From the NCBI GenBank assembly GCA_022747635.1, contig JAKTNV010000010.1, positions 47,306,458 through 47,370,457 on the forward strand: a stretch of 64,000 nt of DNA, written 5' to 3'. This document shows positions 11,328-26,300 of this stretch, piece after piece; positions within the stretch are counted from its first letter, which is position 1, and every line of letters starts with the position of its first letter. The translations under genes were made by a program, and so were the position numbers. Under the pieces are notes generated by a model. That model searched no databases. It saw nothing but the letters and a program-made list of their open reading frames with translations, and was not told the DNA's origin. This stretch comes from Hetaerina americana (Eukaryota; Arthropoda; Insecta; Odonata; Calopterygidae).

Positions 11328-14300
11328 CTAACTGGATTGTGATGTTCCTGCTTTGGCAGTTGCTTGCTCGAAAGAGCTTAGTTTTGAAGTCATGCGGTCC
11401 ATTTCTTCCTTTTGTACTTCAACAATCTGTTCCAAGTGCTAAAAAAAAGTTATATGGTAATGTATTTTCTCTTGAATTCAATGATATATGGTGTGGTAAA
11501 TTGAAACCCTTAGAAAAAACTTTTCCACCCTGTACCATTTTGAGATTGAAACAAAGTTCAATTTAACTCTCCTTCCAATTGCATGAGTTAACTCTGTTGT
11601 TAGCATCCAAAGAAACCACAGTCAAATCATCAGTTTATCAAAACAAAAGTTGAGACTGATGGTAAAGGTGTCTCACTATCATGTTAAAATTTACCATCGG
11701 TACATGGCTCAACAAATGAGGGAAGGATGGAAGCAAAAGAAAAAAAGCAGGAGTTTGGTATGTTTGTTGTGAAAAAGGCAAATATCTTCTCTCACAATCT
11801 GTCTGATTATTCAAGTCATGTGGCTTACTTGGATGAAAGTTTTCAAATTGGAAGCAACAAACACAAGATCATGTAAATGGCAATTATCATTGGCTTATTG
11901 TGTCATTATCAGGTACTAATGACCAGCATTGCCAATGTGACAACCAACATCAATTTATAACAGCTCAAATTGATTAGCAAAGCGCATTGGATGAGGAGCA
12001 GTCTCCTGGATTAAATGAATTTTTGAATATGGGCTGTAATTCTGCTTTAGTTTTACAAAATATTTTATGATGTTCTTCGGTGAGTTAACATCTTTGAAGA
12101 TTCGGGTGGAACTGATAGTTAACGGTTTAAATTTAACCAAGGCCGTATCAAATTAAGATTCAGGTTACCTCAATCCTCTTTGCATAAGATTCATGTATTT
12201 CTTCATTGCTCATTAGGGCTGCTTTGAACTTCATTTGGGCCTCATTTATACTCTCACTTTTTCCAGTTAATCCAACCATTGTTTCTATATCTTGAATATG
12301 TTTCATTGCTGCTTTCAACTCAAATTGCATTTTATTCATTTCTGTAATCAAGGCTGAATTTTCCTGTGGGTACAATCAATTAACTTAGTTGAGGAAGTTT
12401 TCTTGGGTCTGCCACCGGGTCAGGGGTTCCATGTTGGCCGACGTTTCGATACCCGACTCGCTTCATCCCTGAGGACGATGCACGAGCTGGGCATCGAAAC
12501 CTTGGCCAATATTGGATCCCCTGACCCAGTGGAAGACCCGAGAAAACTTCATCAAGAATATATGCCGGGAAAGCACCAGATCTTAATTAACTTAGTCTTT
12601 GGTCAGACTTAGTTATGTCAACTGCTAAACACTGATAACTATGAATATACATATGATAAAATTAAGTAATGTTGCAGACCTGGTAAAATTTTGCTGAGAA
12701 AAATATTTCAACATCAATGTTAAAATTCTTAAAAGCTGCAGAAAGGGAGGGTTTAGAAAAGTAGGATAGGAGATAGAAAGTGCAAATCAGGTGGATACTA
12801 GTTATAATTAGAATAACATGTAACAACATTTTGTGTTACTCAAAGTAATTGAGTCAGATTGAAAAGATATGAAGAACCTTTTATCTTGGTAGAGCCTCTT
12901 GCTTTAATTTGAATTTATATATGCCTACTGGGTGCTACAAAAAGATATGGAAGGAGTCTTCGGATAGAGGGCATGATATTATGGTGAAAGGTATTAATGG
13001 AAGGAAGATTGATATGTACATTAACATTGATTTGTTCATGTGTGTTTTGCGTGGGTGCTTTATGATTGGCAATAAGAATGAAATGCAGTGCTGATTTGTG
13101 TTAAGGGGCTCAATCACAGCTCAGGACATCCTCAATATAATAAAATGAAGAATGTCATAATAATTTCTGATTAATGAGCTCTCGGGGCAAGCGTGGGCAC
13201 TAGTATTTAAACTGTTAGGAGATATTTGATGTGAAATGAAAGCATACTAAGTGTTGAGTGACTGCTATATTGAAAACAGTAATATCTGAGGTGTGTCTGG
13301 AAAGTATCCAGCCATACAATATTTTGAGAAAAATACCCTACCTAGAACAATTAGGCCTTAGTCCCATTCAAAGTACCCCCCTTGGGACCTCACACACATC
13401 CCATCATCTCCTCGACTTTTCAAAACAATCGGCAAAGTCCCATATGGTCATCAGCCTCACTTATATACATTCTTTAGATGCATAGACGTAACTTTGGCAT
13501 TCACTCTAAAATAGTATATATTTATCTCGTATTAAAATAATGCTTGCTTTTAATAGTCAATATTCAGTTTATTAGTTTTCTGGGGTATAAATAGTTGCCC
13601 AAATGAACATTTTCATTATTAACTCCTACTTTTGCCGATATGATCAGCTATCATGTTGTAAAAAACAGCTTATAAGACAGTATGAGTAGGTTCTAATATC
13701 AAAAATGATCGCACATACACTTATGGTAAGTAAAGGGGTGGATTAGTAATGCTCTTGGGGGATATGAATACCTTAAGTTGCCAAAATTCCTAACCCGCAG
13801 GGATAAACATTTTTTGTCCAAGGCATAATGGGGGAGTGACTGCCACTGGGTAAGAAAAATGGTGTCCTCATATAAATACATTGTAAATGTCGGAAATGTA
13901 CTTCCCTCTGCATGAAATGCATATTAAATTTATTTAGTTGAGGATACTGTTGTGACATATGTTCTGCATTTTTTGCAAAAATTACTGCTACCACATATTA
14001 GTGTTTCAACTAATATCCACTGTCAACTTTCTTTGCCATTTGCTAATACTACAGATGTTCAGGGCTGGATATATTTCTGTTCTTATTTCTAAAATTGATT
14101 GGATTAAATAATTTGAAAACAATATTAACCTACTATTAATAGGCAGAAAAATGCTGGGAATGGGTAAATATAATTAAAAGTTCGAGGAGAAACTGATAGC
14201 AACATATTATTATTATTGGCATTCTAAACTGTTAAGGTAGGTTTTGGATACAGACAGCCTATAAAACTATAAGCCATGTATGTAATTACAAAATAACTTC

Positions 14301-17300
14301 ACTTGAAAAACACAAAACATTACTTAGCAACTTGTTTTACACAATTTAAAGTGTGATTTTGCTTTTAAGGCTATTATTAACTTAGATGATTGGCTGAAGT
14401 GTAGTAGGGAGCTGCATTGTACTGGACCATTTAGCCCCTGTAACATCATATAAGCTATTTCACAGCATTTCCATTTTTTAACTGCTAAACTTTTTTAGTT
14501 TTCAAATATTAAAATAAAGCATTTGCTGTCTTTCTATGCAGTGACTTCAGTTGTGTCATTCAGGCCCAACATTTATTTGATTAAGGCAGAATTAAAGGTA
14601 AGGGGACCCTCTCATAGTACATAGAGGACAGTTTATATTCTTATACTTACTCCAACCAAACGGAAGTGGTCCTTTTTACTTCTTTCAGTTTCTTTCTGCA
14701 ATTGGCTCCTCAGTGTTGCTATTGTTCGTTCCAGGTGCTCACGTTGACGCTGAAATTCCACTGATGCCCCAACATCTTCCTCTTTAGTCTTAACCACTGC
14801 TTTATCTTTATTATATTTCATATTTAACTGCTAAAAATATCAAGCAAGACACTGTTATCTGTACGCCACAGACAAATGAAATATTATTTTATAGTGGTTA
14901 GCACTGTACGGTATGTATTACTAGTGTAGTAATAGGCATGCTTCACTGAAAACAAATGTCGGGATCGAATTGAAACTTATTTCCATAGTTTATGTCAAAC
15001 TACATGTTCAGCTTTAGGAACTACTAGGAATAGAAAACAAACACCCATTTGGATACATGTTTCAAGTTGAAGTTGAGGCTGGCTTAAATGAAGTTCTTGG
15101 GGTTTTTTACGTGCAAAAACCTCAGGATGAATTATTTCCCCTAAATGACATTAGTTACCAATTATGTAGTAAGTAGAATAAAAATAGCTTGGGAAATGCT
15201 GTAGCATTAGGAGAGGACTTGAACTCTAAAACTTCCAAGAGTTCCAGGAGAATGCGTTGTATAAAGATGTGAGGATGTGAATATCAATATGAAGATCATC
15301 AATATGGGGATCATCATGATATTGGAAATGACTATAAACTGGAGATTTTATACAGATAGAAATAAATATGAAATTGTTTGATTCTATTGAACTTGTATTT
15401 TTCCATCATTATATACTACTTGTAACACATTAAATTTATATTTTGTTGCCAAAGGATTTTAAGGCAAGATTATTATGAAATATCGTTCAATTCTAAGGGT
15501 GGATGTCAAAATCCATAAGTTTATGAATGCAGATTGAAACCTTGTGTGTATTGCAAAATTGCATCTGCCCTAAGCAGATGCAATTTTGGTAATCATTTCA
15601 TTTTTCACAGATATCCCTGGTGAGAATCAGTAAATATTGTTTTAAATCTTTGGAGATTCTAGCATCAAACTTTATTTATGCTTTAAGTATCACTGACAGG
15701 TTTTAATAGATATTTTTAAATATCTCATCTGACTCAAAGTTCATAAAAACATCTAATGTTTGGTGCATTTCATTGAAAATTTACTACTGAATTTTTGGGC
15801 GTACACAATATGTAGTTATTCAATGGAATAATTGTGTACTATTCTTAAAAATGTTCATAATGAAGTGGTATAAAATCAGTAGAAAGTCATCCCATGTGAA
15901 AATCACTCGATTTAAATGAAATGCTTACTCAATCATTTTGTTCATTTTTTATGCTTTCATAAATTCCCTTGCCAGGATTGTACCTTGCTCAAAAGTATAT
16001 CCTTTAGAAGGAAAGTAGAATTCTAAAAGGTGCTGGTCTACACTACCTTAGAGAAAAGTCCTTGGAATTTCAGATACTATATTCAAATAAAATATATGCC
16101 TTCGATATGTTGCACCAAAAAGATCAGATTCACTATCAGAAAAAGGAGTCTCTCTGATTTTAGAGGTCTGTGAAGTGGAAAGGGAGGAATCAGTATAAGA
16201 AAATTAAATGATACCGCTTTGATTGGGGTGAAAAGGAAGGAATACCAGTAAGGAGTGGACACAGTTCTGGATAATGATTAGCTGATTTTCAGCATCAATA
16301 AGATATTAATTAGCCACAGTAAACAAACCAAAGGTTGTGATAGGTGAGAGTAGAGCCCACATAGTATGAACTAAGCCCAAGTGTTTGAAATGCACACATC
16401 AGGGTAGGGGAGACAATATCCTTGTGCTGCCTGTGGTTGCCCAGTAAGATCTGTGCCGGAAAATTGACACAGCTTTTGTGAAGCTGAGGGTATTCAGACC
16501 CGTCATGAGAAATCAAACCTGGCTTGATTTCTCATGATGGCCAGTATCCCAATGCTCTACCATTGGGATACCATGCTCCATCAGAGGATGGATACAGTAA
16601 AATAAAAGTGTGAATCTAAAGTAGGATTGAAAAGAAAAAGAAAAAAACCTTTGATTAAATAAGAAATATTTAGGATGGTAGGAGAAAGAAAGAGATGAAG
16701 ATTTTAAGCATAATTAGTAAGGAGAAAGCACAAAGGGATAACTGAACTACGGTGAGAAATTGATAAAGGAAAAGAGGTGTGGTAGAAAGAGTAGTGTTGG
16801 GAAATGGGGAGTACAGAGACAACATGAAATGATTGTGCTGTACAGAAGGCTTTAAAGAATTCTTAGAGGGTAAGAAAGGAAAATTTGTGTACAATATGAG
16901 AGATAGAATAGGAAATGTATTGATCCAATCAGATAATATTCAAGTGAATGGATCTCATGATGTTTAATCTCAAATTCATAAGAGTCGAAAATTGCAAAAA
17001 TCAAGCAGGAGAGTAAAATGTATGTATTGTTTTCAATTTTTGAGAATAGGTAGCATATCATAAAATAATGTAGGCACATTTAAACAAGGTCAATTCAAAC
17101 CAAAGTATGAATACTCATTTACATATTGTAAATGTGATGCAAAGTGGATGCATATATTATTATAATTGAATTGATGTGTAAATGTTTAGGCTTTTGATTG
17201 CATTTTTGAATTAGCATGGTAATATGTATATTAAAATATAATGCTTACCTTTACTGACTCCTTAAGTTTTTTAGGATTCTGTATGAATCCTGATGCATTG

Positions 17301-20300
17301 TATATATCACACTGCATACGCTGACAGAAGGTGTTCAAATTATGTGCATGAATTCTTTGATTTCTTAGTTCTGTTTCCATTCCAGACAACTTATCATTGT
17401 AGTATTTCATCTTCAATTCAAATGTTTCATTTCTAGTCTGCAATATTCCTAGTTCCTTTTCCATCTAAATAGGAAATAAAAATGTTAAACCTGAACCACA
17501 GCAGAGAATACATGTATGCTCTTTATCAAGTGAAATATCCACATTACATATTATATGAAAAAATTGAAGCTCGATGTTTAACACATATATTATGACTATG
17601 ATGGATCCATCCTATTATGAAATTTCATTTCACATGAATAGCATCAAGCAAATAATGCTTATGCATCAAGCAAATAATGTTTATTGTTCATACGTACATC
17701 TTGTATTTGCTCCTTTTTCTCTTTTATTTCTCTTTCTCGTGGTTCCTTCTGGTTCTTCAATTCTGTTATCTTAAAATTCAGTACATATTTGTATTTTTCT
17801 AGCTCCTGGTTTTTTCTCTTTAGCTCATAAATTCTTTTTTCCTAGTGGATGTAAAAATTAAAGTACTGAATGGACATTGTTTACCGAGGGATGAATATTT
17901 TTGGCACAAAAATGAAATCTGAGGAGAAGCTAAATAACACCAGATAATTATCAAGGTCAATTGAGGGAACCAGATTAGGAACTATAAGGCAAAAGTGGAT
18001 GATGAAAAGTATTTTTAGAGGCAATGATAGAATTTCATGATGTTGTAAAAAATTTTTAGTATTAGTCCTAAACTTGTGACCAACCAAAAGAAGAATGCTG
18101 AAATTTAGCCCATGTTAATTGATTACGTCTGCAAATAAACTCAATGAGTTACAACCTTTAAAAAATAAATAATATCATATAAAAATTCAAATCATAAAAG
18201 GACATTTATTCTGTGGGGAATCAGTTAATGGCTGAAGGTGCATACATTTTAATAAGATTCCAATATATTTTTAAGTTAGCAGTGACACCATATTTGATCA
18301 TAACTTAGGGAATTTTCAATTTTTCCACCTTCCTCTGTGTAGTCAATATTTATAATGCATTTCTACTGATTTTGATGCTTGCAGATGCCCACAAAATTTG
18401 CTATGATGCAAGTCCAACGAGAACTATGAATGCCATTATGATCTTATATAAATGTCTGAAATCAACAAGTTAGGTACTATAACCAGGGTGTAAATTATTA
18501 AATAAAGCACCAATCTGATTCAAACACAATGCAAACATCTAATTCAGCTATTTAGCCTTCAAATATTCACTGGGGGTGTTAGAGTGAGAAAAATTAAATG
18601 ACTTAGCCAAATACATACATACTCGTACACTCCATGATCACAGGAAGGAAAACACATTTCAAGCCATGAACTATGATTAAACATTAACTTTTGATAGTAC
18701 TTACCTTCAGATGAACACTTGTGTCCCTTTCTTGTATTTCTTTCTTTAAATCTGTGATATCTTTCTCCAGGCCATGAATTGCCTGCTTATACTTTAGTTG
18801 CTCTGATTGTAAAGTTTGCACTTGATGTATAAATTCATCTATTTCTTTCTGTGAACTATAAGGATATTAAATTGGAAAAAACTCATAATACTTGTCATAC
18901 ATTACACATCTTCTAGATTATGGGAGATAAACTTGATAAGGTTGTGATTTTGGAGTCCAGAAAAATATGATGTAGGCCTCATGAGATATCAAACATTTTC
19001 GGAGAATGTGCATAGATGCTCTACAATAATTTGGCATATTTATCTTGAAACATTAACTGACCAAAGGAATAAATTCAGATGCTAGTTGAATGACACCATC
19101 CAAATTTAATATAAAACTGCTTTGATAACAATATATAGCATTTTGCATTATACATCTATATAATTAACTCTCCTAAGTTCATGCATTTAATTTTTATACT
19201 GCTAATCACACAAAAATGAGACAGACAGAAAAATGCAGTAAAATGGGAGAGTTGGTAATATTTTGGGAAACTAATAGCCTATTTTATTAATCAAATTACA
19301 ACAAATTTGTATTTTTAATTTGTAGTCATTCAATCAACTCTTTAAAAATGCACATAAAACATAATTCTGTAGCATTTTAAATTTTACTTTCCACTGAGTT
19401 GTTCCATATGCAGTTAACTTTTATACAATTTTACTATAGGCTGGCTAATGTATCACAAAATTGTCCATTTTAGTCCTCACCTAAATGTGTGTAACATCTA
19501 CCCTAACATCTTCCAAAACATATTTCAAATTTTGATATACAAATGCATATGTGAAAACTGGTGCTTGTCAAGACATTTTATTCATTTAATTGGGATTTTT
19601 TGTTTAAAATAAGTAAATTCTTCCTTTTCTACCAAGTTCATGTGTCCTATAGCTCTTCCTTCCAAAAATATTTATCCTTCCCCTTAACCACTTGGTCATA
19701 CACCTCCCTTCTTATTTTGAGTGTGACATAATATACTTCAATAATGAGACTTCAAGGGACTAAAACATAAACATGACACCATTTAAATGAAACACTAGCA
19801 CTATACTTTTTACAAAGCATGGCAGTAGAATTCTCATAAGTATATGATGGAGTACATGCACAAACCTTAGTAATCTTTTCTTCATTGCCCCAACTTCCCC
19901 TCTTAAACGCATATTGGTGTCGTGCTCTTCCTTCAGCAAAAGCTCATATTTTGCTTTCAATTCTATCATTTCACGATCCACATCATCTTCAATTTGAGCC
20001 GTAATTTCTTCATGTTCTCTCTCTCGGCATAGGGCTTGTTTGTTCAACTTTCAAATTTATTGCATATATGAAACATAGATACAAATGAATCAAAATGGAT
20101 TTTTAATGATAGTGAGCAACTAAGCAGAAATTGAAAATAAAAATGAATAAAATTTTTCATTATTGCTTAAAAATCTGCGTTAGTATGTAATGGAATGACT
20201 AATGATGTCAATGATGATTTTTTGAAAATCAATTTTAAGGTATTCTCTCTCATGTTTCTTACATTCTCTTATTTAATTTTCACTAGTGTTCCATGGGTTT

Positions 20301-23300
20301 CATAATGGTATACTCTTCTTCAATATTCAATCCAGTACTTATTTGTACCTTTTTTTAAATTTTATAATGAATGCTGAGATTTTCAGTATTTCAAAGACAT
20401 TGTATAATATGGCTGTATGATACTAATTTTACCAGAACCTTTATGTGAGATCCTGGTGAGGCATTTGTTAATGCCTTGGTGACTTTGAAGTGTTTATTAC
20501 TTTGTAGCTTTGTTGAAATATTTTTAGCATGTAGGTTCTAATAATCAAGTGGTTTGAGTGCTGATGGTAATGCACAAAGAGAAACACCATGAAAATGTGA
20601 GTGAACAGGAGGGGAATAACAACTGAAGTTCAAAACCTCAGCAATTTTTTGGTGTTGGTTTTTTTGAATTTATTTGGCTTCCAAGATTAAGTTTCTGGCC
20701 ATAGCATAACTGAGTTTCTGGCCATAGCATATTTGAGTAAAATTTCCAGAGGTAAATTTACATATGGGGCATATCATTTCATGTTTTTTTAAATATAGCC
20801 CAACACTGAACTCCAAACACTGAATGTTACACTTCTGGAACTTGTTTAATCCATCTAAAATACACAGAATGGCTATTATTTGCTTACTTCGGCAATTTCG
20901 ATAATTTTCTGGTTAAGCTGCTCATCATGCTCTTCATTCAAGTCCTGCAGGGCCTTTTCCTTTTCTTTGGTCATCTCAATAAACTTCCTGCCAGAATAAA
21001 TAAAAGTTTATCCATTTCTAAATTCAACAAATATCTCTAATTCTAAAGCAAAAACAAATAAGACCCTTAGTCGCTAATTCAGAGAGTTATGAGAACTCGA
21101 CATGCACTGTTAAACAAGGCGTTATGTTCATTTGATTTCAATTAACAGCAATGCATTGCTGTCTTCATTCATTATCATCCGCTGATTTCTCAGCATATGA
21201 TAATGAATGGTGATCTCAATCAGTACGATGCCATTTTTATTGCCACATCATATTTGTGTCTTATTTGCATAATACCAAAGTGCCACCTTTACCTGACTAC
21301 AGTTTTGTACACTGGTATCATTAGAAAATTTGAAAACAAATTTCTAATAATATTGGACATAAATTGCCGAATAATAATAATTTAATGAATATGTGTAACC
21401 ATGTATATAAAATATCATTAATAAGATGTCATGTAACTTCTGCACTAGTAATTTATAGTATAAATCTTGACATAAATCCTGGAGCCTTATTTTGCTTTCC
21501 AAGTTCTGACTGTTTGATCAAGCAATTCAAATGCAAACACATCTGTGTAAGATTCTCATAATAAGAGCTACTGACAACTTTCCTCTTAAGTTTTTCCATG
21601 GCATAAATATTGGGGGTGGACGGCATGAATGTAGTTTGAAATGTATTTAGGGGTATACTTTGTGAGTAATGGGGGACCAAACAAGAACATATTTCCATTG
21701 GAACATTTGATGGCAATGCTTATGAACAATTACATAGAATATAGAATATTCAATTAATACTATGTTTAAAAAAATTTTGCATTTAAAGACTTTGAAATAT
21801 TCCTTAATTAGGTGCAACTAACTTCTTGTGCCACTCTTTCTGTAATTTTCTGTTTTAATTACTCTCAATGGAATCGAATGAAAGTAAATGCACTAGATAA
21901 ATAGATGTACATTTAACCAAGTCATAGAAATCAGCCTAAAGGTTTTTTGACATTTCTGGGTAGAGCACACTTAAAATTAGGCCCAACAGTGTGCAAAATT
22001 CACACATGAGAGTACAGAGGCCAGTTCCACTCCCTGTGCCACCTGTGGTTTCCCAGAAAGTTATATTATTTGGCAATCTACTGTTTAAGGTACGTGACAG
22101 ATGGGTATCAAGTTAGCATCATTAAATTTCTTAGCTTTATCATAACCTGATACTCCACACTCCATTTAACTGCTCTGCATTTCCTTAAGTGTTCAACCTT
22201 CCATCCTTCTATCTGACATGTGACTCCTTTTCTACATATTCCTTCCCTCTGTTTAATAACATTCTCCCATTTTGCATTTCATTGACTTTCAACATCCTCT
22301 ACATCTGTTTTTCCTACCTCCTATGGATTTCTCCCAATAGTTCTCTTTCCTACTCCTCCATGTCTAGTACCTCTTTTTCTGCTTTTCTTTGCATCCATTT
22401 TAATTTTTCCATCCTCCTCCTCACCTGCAGTTCAATAATCAATCTATGCTTATCATCTTCCTCCAAAGATCAAGATTCCGTGCCATACCAAACCACCCTC
22501 CACAGCAAAGTTTTCACTAATCTTTTCTTAACATTTTTACTCAAGACCCCCATAATCAGCTGACATCTCCTTTAGGGTGCTTATTTTCCTTATACCATTT
22601 TGATTCTGATGCTCCTTCTACTTTGGCCATCTTTGTTCAAAACACTTCTGAGATAATTTGTGTCTGCTATAGTTGTTTCCCTCCAATTTCCTGTGTAAAC
22701 AGCTCTAGAAGTCATAGGAACAAACGAGACCTCATCAAGGTTGCAGTCCTTGGGGAGGGCAATAATATATGGCCCCTGAAAATTTTCAGCTCTCGGGTGA
22801 AGTTGAGGAGCTCCAGAGGTACTCTGGGCGCCCTCTTCACCTGAAATCAAATTGAGGCTCTCTGGCCAGTAGCCCAGCACTCCATTCACTGGTCTACCTG
22901 AGCCCCATCAGCTCATTAATATCACCTATCTGCATGAAATAAATTAAATTTTCATCATTGAAATCAACCGAAGAACTACTTTTTTCAGTTTCAGTAAATA
23001 GTACTAGAATAATAGCATCATCATCATATGCAATGAATCTATGAAAGGTAGGTTCTGGGGGCATCTAACAAGTATTATATTTTGTTTTACACAGACTTTC
23101 TCTTTCTTGCCAAACACTATTTATTTCTTTTGTTTCACAAGCATTTTACCTACATTCATTTCATTCAAAAAGTCTATTTCCTCCCTTCCTCTCCTCCGCA
23201 GGGTATCATGCCTGCCCAGAATTTCACTGAGAGATTTTTGAGCTGATACAATACATGGTGAGTAAAAATATTTTGCTTCATTAGTGCAGGAAATTACACT

Positions 23301-26300
23301 TTCTGCCTAAAGAAAAAATGTTGAATTACATAAAGTAAAAGTGACAAGAGCATAGAGAGACATGTAAAAAAGAGAGGTTAATGCTTTAATGAGAAATTTT
23401 TATAAAATTTCTGAAAGTGAAGCATTTTGGGATCATTAACTTCCCACAGTAAAAATGTAAATGCTTGACCAGAGGAATGAAAAATACATAATCTAAAAGA
23501 AGGAAATATTACATTTCACAGTCATTCTTCAGCTGCTGGTGGAGCTCCTCCAGCTTTTCATATTTATCATATTCTATTATTAACTTGTCATTGTATTCTG
23601 ACTCCATATTGTGAACTCCTGTCTCAAAGTTGAGCTTCAGTTTTTCCACATTTTCATTTAGAATGCTTATTTCATTTGCATGCTTAGTTTCCATGGCCTA
23701 AAATTTGATGAAACATTTATGTATCCACATCAGTATCAACTTGGTATGAATAAAAACCTCATTAGACAGATAGAAATTATAAATACTTAATCAGCAGTTT
23801 CTATGAGATATCTACAGGGAAATTATGCTAACATAAATTTTATTATTGTGATTTTATTATTGTGGAGTATGTGGAGTAGTATGATCAGCTGTACAAGCCA
23901 TCTTCATATACCCACCATCCAAATGAGGCAAATACTCTTAACATCTAACTGTATGATAATATGTATTTATTTACTAAGAAATACGAATGTACATACATAA
24001 TTTAAGACATGAAAAGGATAGAAACCATTCAAAAGCAGCAATAAAAAGGAAAACAATTTAGGGTGGGATCCATGAAATGTTACAATGTGTATTATAAAGT
24101 GATATTATCCTCTAACACATGTATCTGAAACAAAGCGCACATGGTAACATTGAGTTTTAGCTGTCACTCTTAGAAATTTGCCTTCACCTTCTAGCTGCAG
24201 AGGGACCCAGAGTTTTGGGAAGTACTAAACTAGCATAAATTTGTTTGAGATGAAGTGGAGAGGCAGTGAGAATCATTGGGTTGATATTAAAAGAGTAATT
24301 TACAGTGGGGGAGAGACGATATAATATGGAGTGGCCATGTACAAAATAGGGAACTTGGGAAGAGAACATTGAATGTAAGGAAGGTGAGTGAAGGAATTGA
24401 ATTGGTAGAGATATGAGTGTAACCAATAATCTAGAAGAAATTCAGGTGTGCATGCCAGCAAGTAGCCCCTGGGAGGAAGAAGTTGATTGCATATGCATTT
24501 GTTTATTAGATGAAAGGTATTTGTGCTTGGAAAAAGTACTTTAGACTCTGCAATGATAGTACAATCATAGTTTTCAAAAACAATATAAAAGCTACTTCTT
24601 GGTCTAAAACCTTCTATAAGAGTTTATGATCTTGTAATAATAGTGCAAAAATGCATATTTATTCTTTTAAGGTTAAATGACATACAAATGAGGAAATTAA
24701 AAGGACTATGATGATTAAGATTGACTTGATAAGTCCAAAATTGCAGTGTTCTCCTAGGTTCCCACGTGGACAATGGTCAACTTTTTTTTCTACTTTTAAA
24801 GAAAATACGAATAAAATCTAACCTCATTCAACTTCTTGATATCTTCCAGTTCCTTATAATATGAATCTTGAATCTTCTGTAACTTTTCTGAATGTTGATC
24901 TTGAGCCTCCTTCATTTTGAAGGCATGCTCTAATTCCAGATGATTCACACGGGCAGTTAGTTCTTGGATCAATTCCACCTACAAATGGATGATATTATAT
25001 ATATCTAGGTCTTGATAATCCATTTTAGACCATTATTGAAGTATGGAAAAGTACCTAATATGTAAATTTATTATTATCATCTAACACAATAAACAAGAAA
25101 ATAAAATATAATGAAATCTACCTATTAAAACATTAGGCACTTAATTTAATTGTAAGAAATTTTAGAGAATTTTTAATTTATCATGTTTTGCCTCAAATGA
25201 ATAACCATATATTTTGTTTTTGGGTTTTCCTCCTCTTGTTGGTCATCCCTGGTGGTAGCCATGCCCCCAGGGCCCTGGTTATTCATTGTTGGCCGGTCAT
25301 TTGGTTTCCATTGGACTATATTCTTAGAGCTAATACAACACCTATGCTTAAAGTGAGCTTGAACCCATCTTAAACGGAAAGATGGGGAACTTCTTATGTA
25401 AAATGTATCAAAGACATTTTTTTCCAGAACATCAACCAAGTTCACTGATTTTTCTACAAGAGTGATATTCCCTAAGTTTTGCAGGTTTTCAAGGATTTAC
25501 AGGCTGGTTGAAGCCTTTAATAATAAGTTTTTGAGGGTCATGCAAGTTGTAAGAAAAACTAGAAGAGACCAGTGATGGCTTGGAAATAAGATAGTAATTA
25601 ATAATAATAGGAAGATATCAAGTAAAGAAATTAATACTGGATAGGAGATAATGGAGTTGATATCTGCACAATAAATGAAGGTCTACAACTACCAGTACGT
25701 TTTTAGATTGATGAAATAATTATATTTCTACAAGTGTACCAACCCAGGAGTATTCTGTAATTTGTAAAACTCTCTAACCTAAAATAAGTACTGTGTTGGG
25801 ATACAGTACTCCTGCGACAGTCTTGTGGTTACTGAAGTTATCAACCTGAATGGTTGTTCCATAGATGAGAGTTATGTTCACTTATTGCTAAGTCCAATAT
25901 GGCATGTGCATTTCACACATTAGAGTAGGAGAGCCACTTTCTTTCCCTGTGTGGCCCATGACTTCTCAGGAAGATCTGGTTCACAATAAATCACACAGCT
26001 TGGGTTAAGCTGAGGCTGCCAAGAGGTGTCACCTATAATCAAACTTGGGTCCTCTGGTCAGTAGCCCAGTGCTCTATCCACTGGGCTACAATATCCTCAG
26101 TATTGTGGTTACATCTCTAAAGATATATCCTGCATCACATGCATAAGTCAATAACATGGAGATTTTTCAATGTGTGGAAAGTAACTTGTACAGTACTTCA
26201 ATTGTCCATAAAATTGTTTATACAACCCATAGGTAGTAAAATTGTGTTTAGCAAATTTCATATATCATCTTGTATCACTGCACATATTTGTCAAAAAGAA

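Noticed and set aside
12440..12530. Hammerhead ribozyme core (CTGAGGA, stem, GAAAC) in the fold-back element
   Set aside because: CUGANGA-stem-GAAA can be drawn and a stem III with one mismatch exists, but stem I next to a cleavage site does not pair. The resemblance can be explained by the inverted arms. A covariance-model search would decide.
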